Part shown: positions 1-9,092 of the stretch, one piece after another
Position numbering within the stretch: position 1 is the first letter of the stretch
Layout of the letters: the number at the start of each line of letters is the position of its first letter
From: JBMNGW01 sp050950025
GTDB lineage: Bacteria; Spirochaetota; Spirochaetia; Sphaerochaetales; Sphaerochaetaceae
DNA length: 64,000 bases
Direction: 5' to 3'
Assembly (NCBI GenBank): GCA_050950025.1
Contig: JBMNGW010000011.1
Coordinates: 1-64,000 of the forward strand
Notes under the pieces: model-generated
What the model was told of the DNA's origin: nothing
Databases searched by the model: none
The model's input: the letters and a program-made list of their open reading frames with translations, nothing else
Translations under genes and position numbers: made by a program

Positions 1-697
1 GAAATTATACATGAGAGGAATTTAATTCTTTTATAAATAATTCCATCACGCTCAGCTGCGACTTGATTAGATCCAATCGCATATATACTCCTACCAAACC
101 ATGTATAACGAAGCAGTAACCATACGATAATTGCAATAACAAAAAGAATAAGAACAGAACTATGCAACCCAAAAGTTTCTCCACTCTCTCCAGTGATTAG
201 GAATAAGTTTGATTTAGAAAATTTTATAAGCACATCTGGTAATTGAGTAATCCAGTTTTTACAATAAATACCAACAAGAATCCTTTAAAAATATTCATAG
301 TACCGAGTGTAACAATCAGTGTAGGTAGGCCTAAGTATCCAATAAAAATTCCATTAAAAGCACCCAGCACTACCCCAATGGTCACAGCAATCAAAAAGGG
401 TAAAAACAAAGAATATTCAGAATCTAGTGCAAGCAGAATTTTTACTGTCATATACATAGAGGTTGAGGCAATTGCGGGGAAAGACATATCTATTCCACCC
501 AAAATAAGAATTATGAGAAATGCGATAGCAAAAATTCCAACTTCAACGCTACCCTTTAAGATTTTAAAAGGTTAGCAAGGCTAAAATAGGCTGGATTAAT
601 GAGTGTCACAACAACTGAAAGAACAATCAAAATAAATATTAAATTAGTTTCATGAAGTCCAAGCAGTTTTTTTATTTTTTGATTTTGACGTATCCAT
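1..697 (-). pseudogene. rbsC: Sugar ABC transporter permease, rbsC-like, frameshifted and cut by the window edge
   Basis: Reading from 697 downward, the pieces match a RbsC/BPD_transp_2 inner-membrane permease for sugar import: LILGGIDMSFP, LPTLIVTLGTMNIF and, nearer the edge, GRSIYAIGSNQVAAERDGI. The start at 697 follows GAGGTG and the gene abuts the rbsA stop at 710. The frame breaks near 675 (a poly-A region), near 565 and near 261 (an A5 run); the last two are each healed by adding one base. The 3' end lies outside the window. It is the third gene of a broken rbsB-rbsA-rbsC order. Family assignment is firm. Whether the breaks are real decay or sequencing error is open. Confidence 0.72.
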
Positions 698-2132
698 TAC
701 GAGGTCACCTCACATCAACTCTGCAAGTTTTGTATAAATTGTATTTTCATTCACATCGTATTCTTTTAACTCAGTAAGCAACTTCTCCCTTATGGAGAAT
801 AATGACTCTACTGCAGTTAAGAGCAAGTTCTGGTATATCATCGGATATTATTACTAATATCATCCCTTGCTCTCCAAGAATTCGTAGTTTTTCGTATATC
901 TCAATTTAGCACCGATATCTACACCAACAGTGGGACCGTTCAGAAAAAGCACTTTAACATTGGCCAAGAGCCAACGACCAAGCATTACTTTTTGTGCATT
1001 ACCCCCGGAAAGATATTTAATTTTCACATCTTGATTTTCATTATGATATTGAATTGTTCCGATGTACTATTTACCTGTTTCCTGATTTTAGCAAAATCCA
1101 TTGTTCCGATCTTGCTTTTCAACAAATTTTTCATACTTGAGGAAATCATGTTAAATTTTACTGATTGCTCTAAAAATTAAACCTTCAGAAATCCGATCCT
1201 CCGGAACATACCCAACTTCTGCCTTTATTGCTTGTTCAATTGAATTAAACCTAACCAAATTATTTTGTAATATATTTCACCCGTATCAAATTTTCTAACC
1301 CAACAATTGCACGAGCAATTTCTGCCCTTCCAGAGCCTATTAATCCAGTTATTCCGACAATTTCTCCTGGAAAAAATTTCATTGAGATATTTTTAAAAGA
1401 ACCTTTTTTTGTTAATTTCTAATTTCTAGAAATGGTTCCTGAAAACGAGTAGCAAGAGTGGAACTAGGGTTTTTTACTACTTCTCGCCCAGTCATAAACC
1501 TACTAATACTAAGTTCGGTGAAATCGTCAGTTTTCCCAGAAGTAACAATCACTCCATTTCTCATAATAGTAAGATATGAGCTGATATTCATAACTTCTCT
1601 TAATTTATGGCTTACTAATAAATTGAAATTCCATTTGCCGCCAAGTTGCGTAGTACAGAAAAAAGAATTTCAATTTCCCTTTCTGTCAAAGAAGTAGTAG
1701 GCTCATCAAGAATTACTAATTTTGCATCTTGGTAAAGTGCTTTTGCTATTGAAATAAGTTGCTTTTTTGCTATTGGAAGAGATGATATCATTCATTTACA
1801 TCTGTATCCACTTCTATTTTTTTTAACGCCCTACTTGCTTGCTCTTTAACATCTCTCCAATTAACAAATTTTCGTTTGCCTTGAACTTGGTCTGCTAGAA
1901 CAATATTCTCGGCTACTGACATTGAAGGATAAAGTGATAAATCTTGGTAAACCACTTGTATACCTTTTGAAATAGCAATCTTAGGAGTAATGGGGTCTAT
2001 TAGTTGATCTTCAATAAAAATATTACCTGAATCTTTGCGATAATATCCAGAAATTATTTTAATTAAAGTCGATTTACCGCATCCATTTTCTCCGGCCAAG
2101 CAATGAATTTCTCCTTTACGAAGAGAGAGGAA

Positions 2133-2164
2133 GCTAGTGTCCAGTAGTGTTCGCAATTTTCAGG
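2133..2164. repeat. IS256-type terminal inverted repeat, transposase 3' end
   Basis: This is a 32-bp terminal repeat. It matches the repeat at 3445-3476 at 24 of 32 positions when reverse-complemented, including an 11-bp identical core TTCGCAATTT with its preceding G. Confidence 0.85.
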
Positions 2165-2187
2165 CCAGTCATAAGAGCTTCCACCAG

Positions 2188-3425
2188 TTAAGCCACCCTA
2201 TTTAATATAATCTGCTTCTGTTCTGTTAAAACTTGGACACTGATATAAGCCCTCCCTGTTTGCCATTCTTCATCTACTTCAATGAGTAGTGAGCTCACTA
2301 ATCGAACATATGAGTCAGAGTTGGGAAAGATTCCAACAACTCTGGTTCTTCTTCTAATCTCCCGATTCAGTCGTTCTAAAGTATTCGTAGAAGCAATCTT
2401 ACGATGGTCATCTTGGAAAATTGATAGAACTGCAGTGAATCGTCTAACCCTTCCTCTAGACACTTTATTGCCTTAGGAAACTTATTTTCATACTGATCCA
2501 TAAAGAGCGAGCATAGGCTCTGGCACTCTCTTCATCTGGGGCGAGCCAAATGTGTTTAAGAGCTGAAGCAAACTCTTCCTTATGATGATGGCCAACATAG
2601 GCAAGGATGTTGCGCATGAAGTGTACTTTGCAACGTTGCCAACAAGAACCTACAAACTCTTGGCAATTGCATCTTAAGTCCCTGGTGGGCATCTGAGACA
2701 ACAAGCCACACTCGCTCTAATCCTCGCTCTTTAAGGCTTTTAAACAGTATTTGATACGTCTCTCAGATTCGTTATACATTGGCTCTACAGCGAGGATTTG
2801 AGCCGTTCCCTGCATTGTAATGCCTTTAACGACCATTACAGCCATACTTTGAACTCGACCGTTCTCTCGAATCTTCTCATACAGAGCATCTACCCAAAGT
2901 ACAGCGTACTCTTCTTCAAGATCACGATCTCTAAGCTCGCTAACACGCTCATCGAGCTCCTTAGTCATCTGTGATACTTGGCTTGCTGATAAACTTCTAT
3001 GCCTAATGCCTTGGCCAAACGCTCTACTTTGCGTGTTGAAACACCGTTCAAGTAAGCTTCACAGACTACAGAGATAAGAGCACGTTCACTTCTTTGGTGC
3101 TCTTGACAAACGAGGGTACATAGCCCCCTCTACGCAGCTTGGGCACCTCTAAATTAATGGTACCCAAGCGTGTGTCAAAACGCCGTGGACGTGTTCCACT
3201 GAGATAGGTAGATCGGTCAGTACTGTGCTCGCCCTTTTGGGCTCCTACTTTGTTTGCCACTTCATATTCCATAATCATCTGCAAAAACAGGTGTATAATT
3301 GATCGTAACGGATCACTGCTATCATTCAACAGTAGTTTTTCCAGTAATTCTTGATAGTATGAGAGTCGGTCATGAGTTGTTTGTCCTCCTAGTCTTTTTT
3401 CGTTATTAGCTAGTATGGATGCTCT
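2188..3425 (-). pseudogene. IS256-family (Mutator-type) transposase, frameshifted
   Basis: The protein would be a DDE transposase of the IS256/Mutator superfamily, about 400 residues. It lies in at least four frame segments (3066-3425, 2717-2968, 2465-2704, 2188-2463). The N-terminal segment has the family hallmark DTRLGTINLEVPKLRRGGY. The next holds YAVLWVDALYEKIREN, the region with a catalytic Asp, and the third holds NILAYVGHHHKEEF. The C-terminal part has TNTLERLNREIRRRTRVVGIFPN, containing the conserved NxxERLNxExRRR motif near the last acidic residue. The ATG at 3425 has AAAAAGG just upstream. As sequenced it is non-functional unless the breaks are base-calling errors. Confidence 0.85.
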
Positions 3426-3444
3426 CATGACCTTTTTCAATCTA

Positions 3445-3476
3445 CCTGCAAATTGCGAACTTTATTATACGCTACC
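3445..3476. repeat. IS256-type terminal inverted repeat, transposase 5' end
   Basis: This is the partner of the repeat at 2133-2164. It lies 20 bp before the presumed transposase start and probably carries the transposase promoter. Confidence 0.85.
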
Positions 3477-3484
3477 AGAGGGAA
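3477..3484. repeat. 8-bp target-site duplication (AGAGGGAA), second copy at 2126-2132 one base short
   Basis: AGAGGGAA borders the element on the rbsA start side. AGAGGAA borders it on the other side at 2126-2132, lacking one G. Joining the flanks through one copy gives an unbroken rbsA frame (VNGVSLSLRKGE), so this is the true insertion point. Confidence 0.82.
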
Positions 3485-3615
3485 ACACCATTAACTGCTT
3501 TTACACCACCAAAATGTTTATATATGTCATTAATTTCTAAAAATGGTTTAATCATCCCCGCCTACTTTTTGATAAAATTGTGGAAGGTCAACTGACCTTC
3601 CACAGATTTAAATCT

Positions 3616-4631
3616 CTAGAAGTTGTACTGAGCCATATTTTCTTTGGTAATGGTAATCCAGCCAGAACCAAAAGTAATTCAGGTCGACTTGAATCTGAAT
3701 AATCAGATTCTCATATCCTGGAATACCCAAATTTAAACCAGCTTTAATTGATGCTCTTTGCCCAGGAAAGTGCAAGCTCAGCAATTTTACTCATCGCATG
3801 CCCTGCATCTGCAGGATCCCAAAGTTGAATTTCTTTAACAGCACCACTTTCAAGATATTGCCCAGCGACTGAAACCATTCCCGTACTCACAACAGAAACT
3901 TTATTTTCAAGTCCAGCTTCTTCTACCGCAAGGCCGGCACCTACCGATGTGGTCATAGGAGAACCTATTATGCCTCTCAAGTTCGGGTAAGAAAGCAACA
4001 CTTCTTTAATTTTGTTGTAGGCTATAGTAGTGTCAGTGTTGTCTTCTATAAGGCCTCCAACTCTTTTCATTCTCGGATATTTAGCCTGCTGTTCCGCTAC
4101 AGCTCCTTCAATTTGCTCCATATGAGATTGTGAAGTCAAAAAGCCTACTGTCGCGACATATTCACCTTCTTCCCCCATCAGTTTTGCTAAAGAATCCATC
4201 ATTACTGCACCATATTCATGGTTATCGAACGCTTCTATAATGAAATCTACGTTCTTTAAATTGAAGCTTCATGCGCAACGACAATTATTCCATTATCTCG
4301 GGCCTTTTTAGAACTGGTTCAACTGCCTCTACTGAAATTGGTACTATACAGATTGCATCTACATTTTGTGCAATTAAATCTTCTACAACTTTAACTTGCT
4401 CTGCTGCATCAGCGTTTGATGGTCCCACCATAAAAGCTTCATTTCCAGATTCTTTTGCGTACGCATCAATACCAACTTTCATGCGTTCAAACCATGCATG
4501 ACCGTCTACCTTTACCACTGTCGCAATGGTAAGTTTCTTTGCCTTTGAGGTTTCCTTTGAACCAGCTGAGTAAAGACTGAAGGAAACTACAAGGCTGATG
4601 ATAAGCATGATTACAAAAATTTTCTTTTCAT
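3616..4631 (-). pseudogene. rbsB: Periplasmic sugar-binding protein, rbsB/lsrB/rhaS type, frameshifted
   Basis: This is the solute receptor of the broken ABC transporter. The start at 4631 (MKRK...) follows GGAGAGGG. A signal-like stretch (MLIISLVVSFSLYSAG) leads into TIATVVKVDGHAWFERM, DAICIVPISVEAVEPVL, VGFLTSQSHMEQIEGAV and IIGSPMTTSVGAGLAVEEAG, typical of Peripla_BP_4 receptors close to AI-2/rhamnose/ribose binders. The C-terminus GWITITKENMAQYNF ends at TAG 3616. Breaks near 4621, 4303, 4262, 3768 and 3750 are each repaired by one added base. The ligand cannot be told from the sequence. The intact promoter and operator upstream suggest either recent decay or base-calling error. Confidence 0.75.
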
Positions 4632-4652
4632 GACAACCCTCTCCTTTTTTAT

Positions 4653-4704
4653 GTTAACGTTACCTGTTAACGTTATCTATAGGAATGCAAACCTCATAAT
4701 TCAA
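4653..4704 (-). promoter_or_regulatory. rbs promoter with tandem LacI-type operators
   Basis: On the minus strand the -35 TTGAAT (4699-4704) is followed by a 17-bp spacer and -10 TATAGA (4676-4681). Downstream are two direct copies of GTTAACGTTA(C/T) (4653-4663 and 4666-4676, 13-bp period), each holding the palindrome TAACGTTA. AACGTT-centred palindromes are typical of LacI/GalR-family operators, so sugar-induced derepression is likely. No matching regulator gene lies in the window. Confidence 0.65.
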
Positions 4705-4779
4705 TATGTCAATGATAATTTTGCCAATACTTTCATCCTTTTTACCCACATATTTGGAATTATAAATCAAAGTTTTTCC

Positions 4780-4808
4780 TTGACGATGAGTGGAGATATG
4801 GTTATACA
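4780..4808 (+). promoter_or_regulatory. Sigma-70 promoter for the cystine-type symporter
   Basis: TTGACG (4780-4785), a 17-bp spacer and TATACA (4803-4808) precede the GGGAGG ribosome-binding site and the ATG at 4853. The promoter is divergent from the rbs promoter about 75 bp away. Confidence 0.68.
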
Positions 4809-4852
4809 TTTGTTATCCTATAGAATCAGTAGACTATAGGCGGGAGGTTAAT

Positions 4853-6202
4853 ATGAACCTTGTAATTTGGTTAATTGTTTTTATTCTCTTGATTGTCGGG
4901 TTGCTCTTGCTCAAGCGAATATGGCATCTTTCGTTCTCCATCAGGGTTTTTATTGCCTTGCTTGTGGGAGCTATTTTTGGATTAGCCCTGTTCCGTTTTT
5001 CTGAGGCCTCCATGGCCGCTGAAGTGCGAAAGTGGATTTCTTTGGTGGGCAATGGCTATGTTGATTTACTGCGCATGCTTATTATTCCACTGGTACCAAC
5101 AAGTATCATAGCTGGGTTGCTGCGCTTAAGTGATACCAACGAATTGAAGAAAATGGGAACTCGGACAATTGGTATCTTCCTTATCACAGCCTTAATAGCC
5201 GGTGTTCTTGGACTTATTATTGCCAATATCTTCTCCTTGGGTAAAGGGATGGTTGTCGGTGAACTTGCAGCACGAGAAACTAATACTATCACTAACGTTT
5301 TTGCTCAGTTCAGAGCTTTTATCCCCTCTAACCCAGTCAAATCGGCAGCAGAATTACAGATGGTTCCTTTGGTAGCTTTCTCTGTCTTTATTGGTGTAGC
5401 TGCCATTATGGCCAAAACAAAAAAGCCTGAAGCAGTTGCTCCTTTTGCTCACCTGCTTGAAAGCTTTTTAGCTATTGTCATGGAACTGACTAAAATTGTC
5501 TTGCGCTTAACTCCGTATGGCGTATTGGGGCTGACAGCCTATTGGCTTTCTAGCACTGGAGTGGCAGCTTTAGCTCAATTAGGGTTGTTTATCGTGGCAG
5601 TAGTGTTGGCATGTCTGCTTCATATGGGCCTTGTGTATGGATCAATGGTGGCTGTTTTTGCGAAAATCAGCCCAATTCGCTTTTATCAAGCCTCTAGTCC
5701 CGCTTTAATGTTGGCTTTTTCCAGTCGCTCAAGTGTGGGGTCCATTACTATGACGGTCTCGACTATGATTGAACGGTTGAAAATCAATTCACGGGTTGCC
5801 AACTTTATCGGACCTCTGGGAGCTGTGATGAACATGAATGCCTGTGGCGGTATTTATCCTGCGATGGTTTCGATCTTTGCAGCTAATGCTTTTGGCATTC
5901 CCTTAAGTGCTTCTCAATACGTATTGATTCTCTTTGTTTCAATTTTAGCCAGCTTGGGCAGCGCAGCAGTTCCGATGGGTGCAACAGCTTTTACCGTTAT
6001 CACCCTTACAACTGTTGGCTTACCTGTTGAGGCTATTGGCTTGGTCGCCGGAGTTGATTTTTTGGTCGATATGTTCAGAACAATGACCAATGTTGCCGGA
6101 GATATGGCCACCGGCGTTGTGGTAGCCAACTCGTTAGGCGAATTCGACCGCGAAGCCTTTAATTCCCAAGACCTGCGCCTTGAAATGGCCAGCACTCCAT
6201 AA
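4853..6202 (+). CDS. tcyP: L-cystine/dicarboxylate symporter, TcyP-like (DAACS family)
   Basis: This is a 449-residue integral membrane carrier of the sodium:dicarboxylate symporter family (SDF), probably importing L-cystine with a cation. The N-terminus with a first membrane segment then SFSIRVFIALLVGAIFGL, and SLVGNGYVDLLRMLIIPLV, resemble Bacillus TcyP more than GltP. The re-entrant serine-rich motif is SSRSSVGSITM. The TM7 motif reads NMNACGGIYPA, as in TcyP-type carriers, not the NMDGT of glutamate carriers. VDFLVDMFRTMTNVAGD forms the TM8 ligand region. The ATG at 4853 has GGGAGG seven bases upstream. It is monocistronic, with its own promoter and a shared terminator at 6230. Substrate is inferred by resemblance only. 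Confidence 0.85.
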   Translation: MNLVIWLIVFILLIVGLLLLKRIWHLSFSIRVFIALLVGAIFGLALFRFSEASMAAEVRKWISLVGNGYVDLLRMLIIPLVPTSIIAGLLRLSDTNELKKMGTRTIGIFLITALIAGVLGLIIANIFSLGKGMVVGELAARETNTITNVFAQFRAFIPSNPVKSAAELQMVPLVAFSVFIGVAAIMAKTKKPEAVAPFAHLLESFLAIVMELTKIVLRLTPYGVLGLTAYWLSSTGVAALAQLGLFIVAVVLACLLHMGLVYGSMVAVFAKISPIRFYQASSPALMLAFSSRSSVGSITMTVSTMIERLKINSRVANFIGPLGAVMNMNACGGIYPAMVSIFAANAFGIPLSASQYVLILFVSILASLGSAAVPMGATAFTVITLTTVGLPVEAIGLVAGVDFLVDMFRTMTNVAGDMATGVVVANSLGEFDREAFNSQDLRLEMASTP

Positions 6203-6229
6203 AACAGTCTTCTAATCATATAACAATGA

Positions 6230-6258
6230 GAGCCAGTCGCAAGGACTGGCTCTTGTTG
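6230..6258. terminator. Bidirectional terminator between tcyP and ppdK
   Basis: A perfect 9-bp stem GAGCCAGTC/GACTGGCTC with loop GCAAG is followed by TTGTTG on the plus strand. It lies in the 77-bp gap between two convergent genes. Confidence 0.75.
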
Positions 6259-6279
6259 TATAACTACGATGTAAAACTC

Positions 6280-8979
6280 TTATTTAGCAAGTACAGCCTG
6301 GGCTGCTGCCAAGCGGGCTACGGGAACCCTAAACGGCGAGCAGGAAACGTAGTCAAGTCCAAGGGACTGACAAAAGGCGATACTCTTAGGATCTCCGCCA
6401 TGTTCACCGCAAATACCCAATTTGATTGAGGGGTTCGTTTGGCGGCCCAAATCGACAGCAATCTTCATCAACTTACCTACCCCATCAACATCGATGACGG
6501 CAAACGGATCGTATTCGTAGAATTGCTTGTCCATATCTTCAACATACGGTTGCAAGAATACAGCAGCGTCGTCTCTGGAGAAACCACAGCCCATCTGAGT
6601 TAAGTCATTGGTTCCGAAACTGAAGAACTCTGCGTTCTTTGCAATCTCATCGGCAGTGACTGCAGCGCGAGGAACTTCAATCATCGTACCGACTTTGTAC
6701 TCAACTTTCTTACCGGTTTCAGCAAAAACCTTCTCAATGGTATCGATGGCATGTTTTCTGGTGTACTCAAACTCTTTGTAGTGACCAACCAGCGGAATCA
6801 TAATTTCCGGCTCAACAACAATTCCCTCTTTAGAGACGTTGATAGCAGCTTCAATGATAGCCCTGACCTGCATATGCAGAATTTCGGGATACACCACTGC
6901 CAATCGGCAACCGCGGAATCCAAGCATCGGGTTAAACTCGTGCAGTTGTGCTGTTTTTTGAGCAATCTCATCGACAGTCACGCCCAGCTGAAGTGCCATT
7001 TCGTGGCGGCTGGTGTGGTCGTTGGGAAGGAACTCGTGCAAAGGAGGATCAAGGAGTCTGATAGTAGCCGGCAGTCCATTAAGCTCTTTGTAAATCTCTT
7101 CGAAATCTTTGCGCTGCATGGGAAGCAGTTCAGCAAGAGCTTTTTCACGCTCAATTTTATTGTTGGCAAGAATCATCTTTCTGACGCTGATAATTCTCTC
7201 TGTGCCAAAGAACATGTGTTCGGTGCGGCACAAGCCAATGCCTTCAGCTCCCAAATCGACAGCCATTTTGGTATCGGCAGGAGTATCAGCATTTGTTCTG
7301 ACTTTCAGCTCTCTGATCTCATCAACATATCCCATGAACTTTGTGTAGTTTTGGAACAGCAGTGAGTCTTCAGCTTTCATCTCACCATGAAGAACCTGCA
7401 CGATTTCAGAAGGTTTAACAGCAATTTTCTCAAGGTAAACCAGACCGGTAAACCCATCCAAAGAAATGAAATCACCCTCTTTCAGGACTTGATTATTCAC
7501 CGAAAGCTGAGCCTTCTCATAATCAATGTGCAAATCAGCAGCAGCTGAGACACAGGGGCATCCCATACCGCGAGCTACAACAGCTGCGTGGCTGGTCATT
7601 CCACCGCGGGTTGTCAAAATACCTTTGGCAACAGCCATACCACCGATATCTTCGGGGCTGGTTTCGGTGCGAGCCAAAATAACATCTTGACCCAATGCAG
7701 CCATTTCTTCGGCCTTAGCAGCAGAGAAATAAACCTGTCCACTAGCTCCTCCGGGGCTGGCATTCAACCCACGAGAAACTGATTTGATACCGTTTTTCTT
7801 AATCATGTCAGTGTCGAGCACCGGGGCAAACAATTTATTGAACTCTCCGGCAGGAACACGTGAAACAGCAGTCTTTTTATCAATCAGACCCTCTTCAACC
7901 ATCTCAACTTGGCTTCTAAGCCAGCTAAAGACTGTTCTTTTTCCGCTACGGGTCTGCAGCATGTAGAGTTTGCCATCTTGGATGGTGAACTCAATGTCCT
8001 GCATATCTTTGTAATGGTTTTCCAAAAGCGTTCTGATTTCAAGCAACTCGTTATAAGCGTCTTCGTTGACAGCTTTCAAATGATCAATCGGCTCGGGTGT
8101 GCGAATTCCGGCAACAACGTCCTCGCCTTGAGCATTCATCAAATACTCACCATAGAACCTATTTTCCCCGTCGGAGGGGTCGCGGGTAAAAGCTACGCCT
8201 GTGCCACTGGTTTCGCCCATGTTACCAAAGACCATCGTCTGAATGTTAACAGCAGTACCTAAAAGGCCTCTGATGTCGTTCATTTGACGATATCTGATAG
8301 CGCGGTCATTATTCCAGGAATTAAAGACGGCGTTAATCGATTTAAACAGCTGGTCAATAGGATCTGTGGGGAAATCTTCACCAATAGCGTCACGATACAA
8401 CTTGCGATAGCGGTCAATGACTTCAAGCAAATCTTCAGTTGTTAGATCGTTGTCAAGAGCCCGTTTGCGCTCTGTTTTCACAGCCTGCAAAGCGTGTTCA
8501 AAGTCATCATGAGGAACGCCCATAACAACATCGCCAAACATCTGCATGAAACGGCGATAGCTGTCCCAAGCAAAACGTTCGTTGCCCGATTTTTCGGCCA
8601 GTGCTTTGGCTGAATCGGGGTTCATTCCCAAGTTCAACACCGTGTCCATCATTCCGGGCATCGACTGAGCTGCTCCAGAACGAACAGAAACCAACAGAGG
8701 GTTTTCTTTGTCGCCGAGCTTAGCACCCATCAACTTTTCCAAGCGGCCAAGATGGTCAAGAATCTCTTCTCGTAGGCCTTCGGGATACGCACCGTTGTTT
8801 TCACTATAGTAAGCGCACGCTTCAGTGCTGATGGTGAACCCCGGAGGTACCGGCAGTCCAATTGAGGTCATATCGGCCAAATTGGCCCCTTTTCCCCCAA
8901 GAACTTCTCTCATGTTGACTGTTCCTTCGGTTTGGTCTCCGCCGAAGAAATAGACGTACTTTGTTCCACTTTTTGCCAT
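6280..8979 (-). CDS. ppdK: Pyruvate, phosphate dikinase
   Basis: PPDK interconverts pyruvate + ATP + Pi with PEP + AMP + PPi in the cytoplasm, and in anaerobes often runs glycolytically. The 899-residue length is standard. The N-terminal ATP-grasp domain begins YVYFFGGD and has GGKGANLADMTSIGLPVPPGF. The swivelling phosphohistidine motif GGMTSHAAVVARGMGCPC lies mid-protein. The C-terminal PEP/pyruvate barrel has RTEHMFF, MIEVPRAAVTADEIA and the active-site cysteine in GICGEHGGDP (about residue 857). The start ATG follows GAGGGGG. It is monocistronic, in a region with terminators on both sides. Its presence suggests PPi-linked central carbon metabolism, as in other treponemes. Confidence 0.97.
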   Translation of the reverse strand: MAKSGTKYVYFFGGDQTEGTVNMREVLGGKGANLADMTSIGLPVPPGFTISTEACAYYSENNGAYPEGLREEILDHLGRLEKLMGAKLGDKENPLLVSVRSGAAQSMPGMMDTVLNLGMNPDSAKALAEKSGNERFAWDSYRRFMQMFGDVVMGVPHDDFEHALQAVKTERKRALDNDLTTEDLLEVIDRYRKLYRDAIGEDFPTDPIDQLFKSINAVFNSWNNDRAIRYRQMNDIRGLLGTAVNIQTMVFGNMGETSGTGVAFTRDPSDGENRFYGEYLMNAQGEDVVAGIRTPEPIDHLKAVNEDAYNELLEIRTLLENHYKDMQDIEFTIQDGKLYMLQTRSGKRTVFSWLRSQVEMVEEGLIDKKTAVSRVPAGEFNKLFAPVLDTDMIKKNGIKSVSRGLNASPGGASGQVYFSAAKAEEMAALGQDVILARTETSPEDIGGMAVAKGILTTRGGMTSHAAVVARGMGCPCVSAAADLHIDYEKAQLSVNNQVLKEGDFISLDGFTGLVYLEKIAVKPSEIVQVLHGEMKAEDSLLFQNYTKFMGYVDEIRELKVRTNADTPADTKMAVDLGAEGIGLCRTEHMFFGTERIISVRKMILANNKIEREKALAELLPMQRKDFEEIYKELNGLPATIRLLDPPLHEFLPNDHTSRHEMALQLGVTVDEIAQKTAQLHEFNPMLGFRGCRLAVVYPEILHMQVRAIIEAAINVSKEGIVVEPEIMIPLVGHYKEFEYTRKHAIDTIEKVFAETGKKVEYKVGTMIEVPRAAVTADEIAKNAEFFSFGTNDLTQMGCGFSRDDAAVFLQPYVEDMDKQFYEYDPFAVIDVDGVGKLMKIAVDLGRQTNPSIKLGICGEHGGDPKSIAFCQSLGLDYVSCSPFRVPVARLAAAQAVLAK

Positions 8980-9046
8980 ATATGGGAACCCCCTCTTAAA
9001 GATTAATTTCTATTCTATTGTAGGACATTCACACTGTATAGGAAGA

Positions 9047-9074
9047 GGCCCTCCCTGTCAATGCAAGGAGGGCC
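9047..9074 (-). terminator. Likely terminator after the sigma-factor gene
   Basis: GGCCCTCC and GGAGGGCC form a strong GC stem at 9047-9056/9067-9074, located 18 bp past the sigma gene stop. The U-tract on the minus strand is weak (TCTTCC), so termination strength is uncertain. Confidence 0.5.
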
Positions 9075-9092
9075 CCAATACGTAGATCTCAT

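Larger units (their letters stand above)
2133..3476 (-). mobile_element. IS256-family insertion sequence inside rbsA
   Basis: The element is 1,344 bp. Both ends carry 32-bp imperfect inverted repeats (24 of 32 positions identical, sharing GTTCGCAATTT and CAGG), and it is flanked by an 8-bp target duplication. Size, repeat length, 8-bp duplication and a Transposase_mut-type protein all fit IS256. It is inserted after codon ~26 of rbsA, in the same direction. Its transposase is broken into several frames, so as read the copy could not move on its own. Confidence 0.88.
710..3555 (-). pseudogene. rbsA: Sugar ABC transporter ATPase, rbsA-like, interrupted by an insertion sequence
   Basis: This was a two-domain sugar-import ATPase of the RbsA/XylG type. 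The first ~26 codons (start 3555, MIKPFLEINDIYKHFGG) lie upstream of an IS element. The rest resumes at about 2132 with LRKGEIHCLAGENGCGKST (Walker A 1), then LVILDEPTTSLTE (Walker B 1). A second half follows, with IVGITGLIGSGRAEIARA, VGYVPEDRISEGL, the ABC signature YLSGGNAQK and VLFLNGPTVGVDIGAK. Precise removal of the IS and one target copy restores the frame across the junction. Further frameshifts occur, for example near 1785 and through 700-1450. The stop TGA is at 710-712. LNGPT in the second Walker B region replaces the usual LDEPT; I do not know whether this is ancestral or decay. Confidence 0.75.

Noticed and set aside
6751..8262. Open frames of up to 204 codons opposite ppdK
   Set aside because: They are shadows of a strongly conserved gene, with no ribosome-binding site and no recognisable domain.
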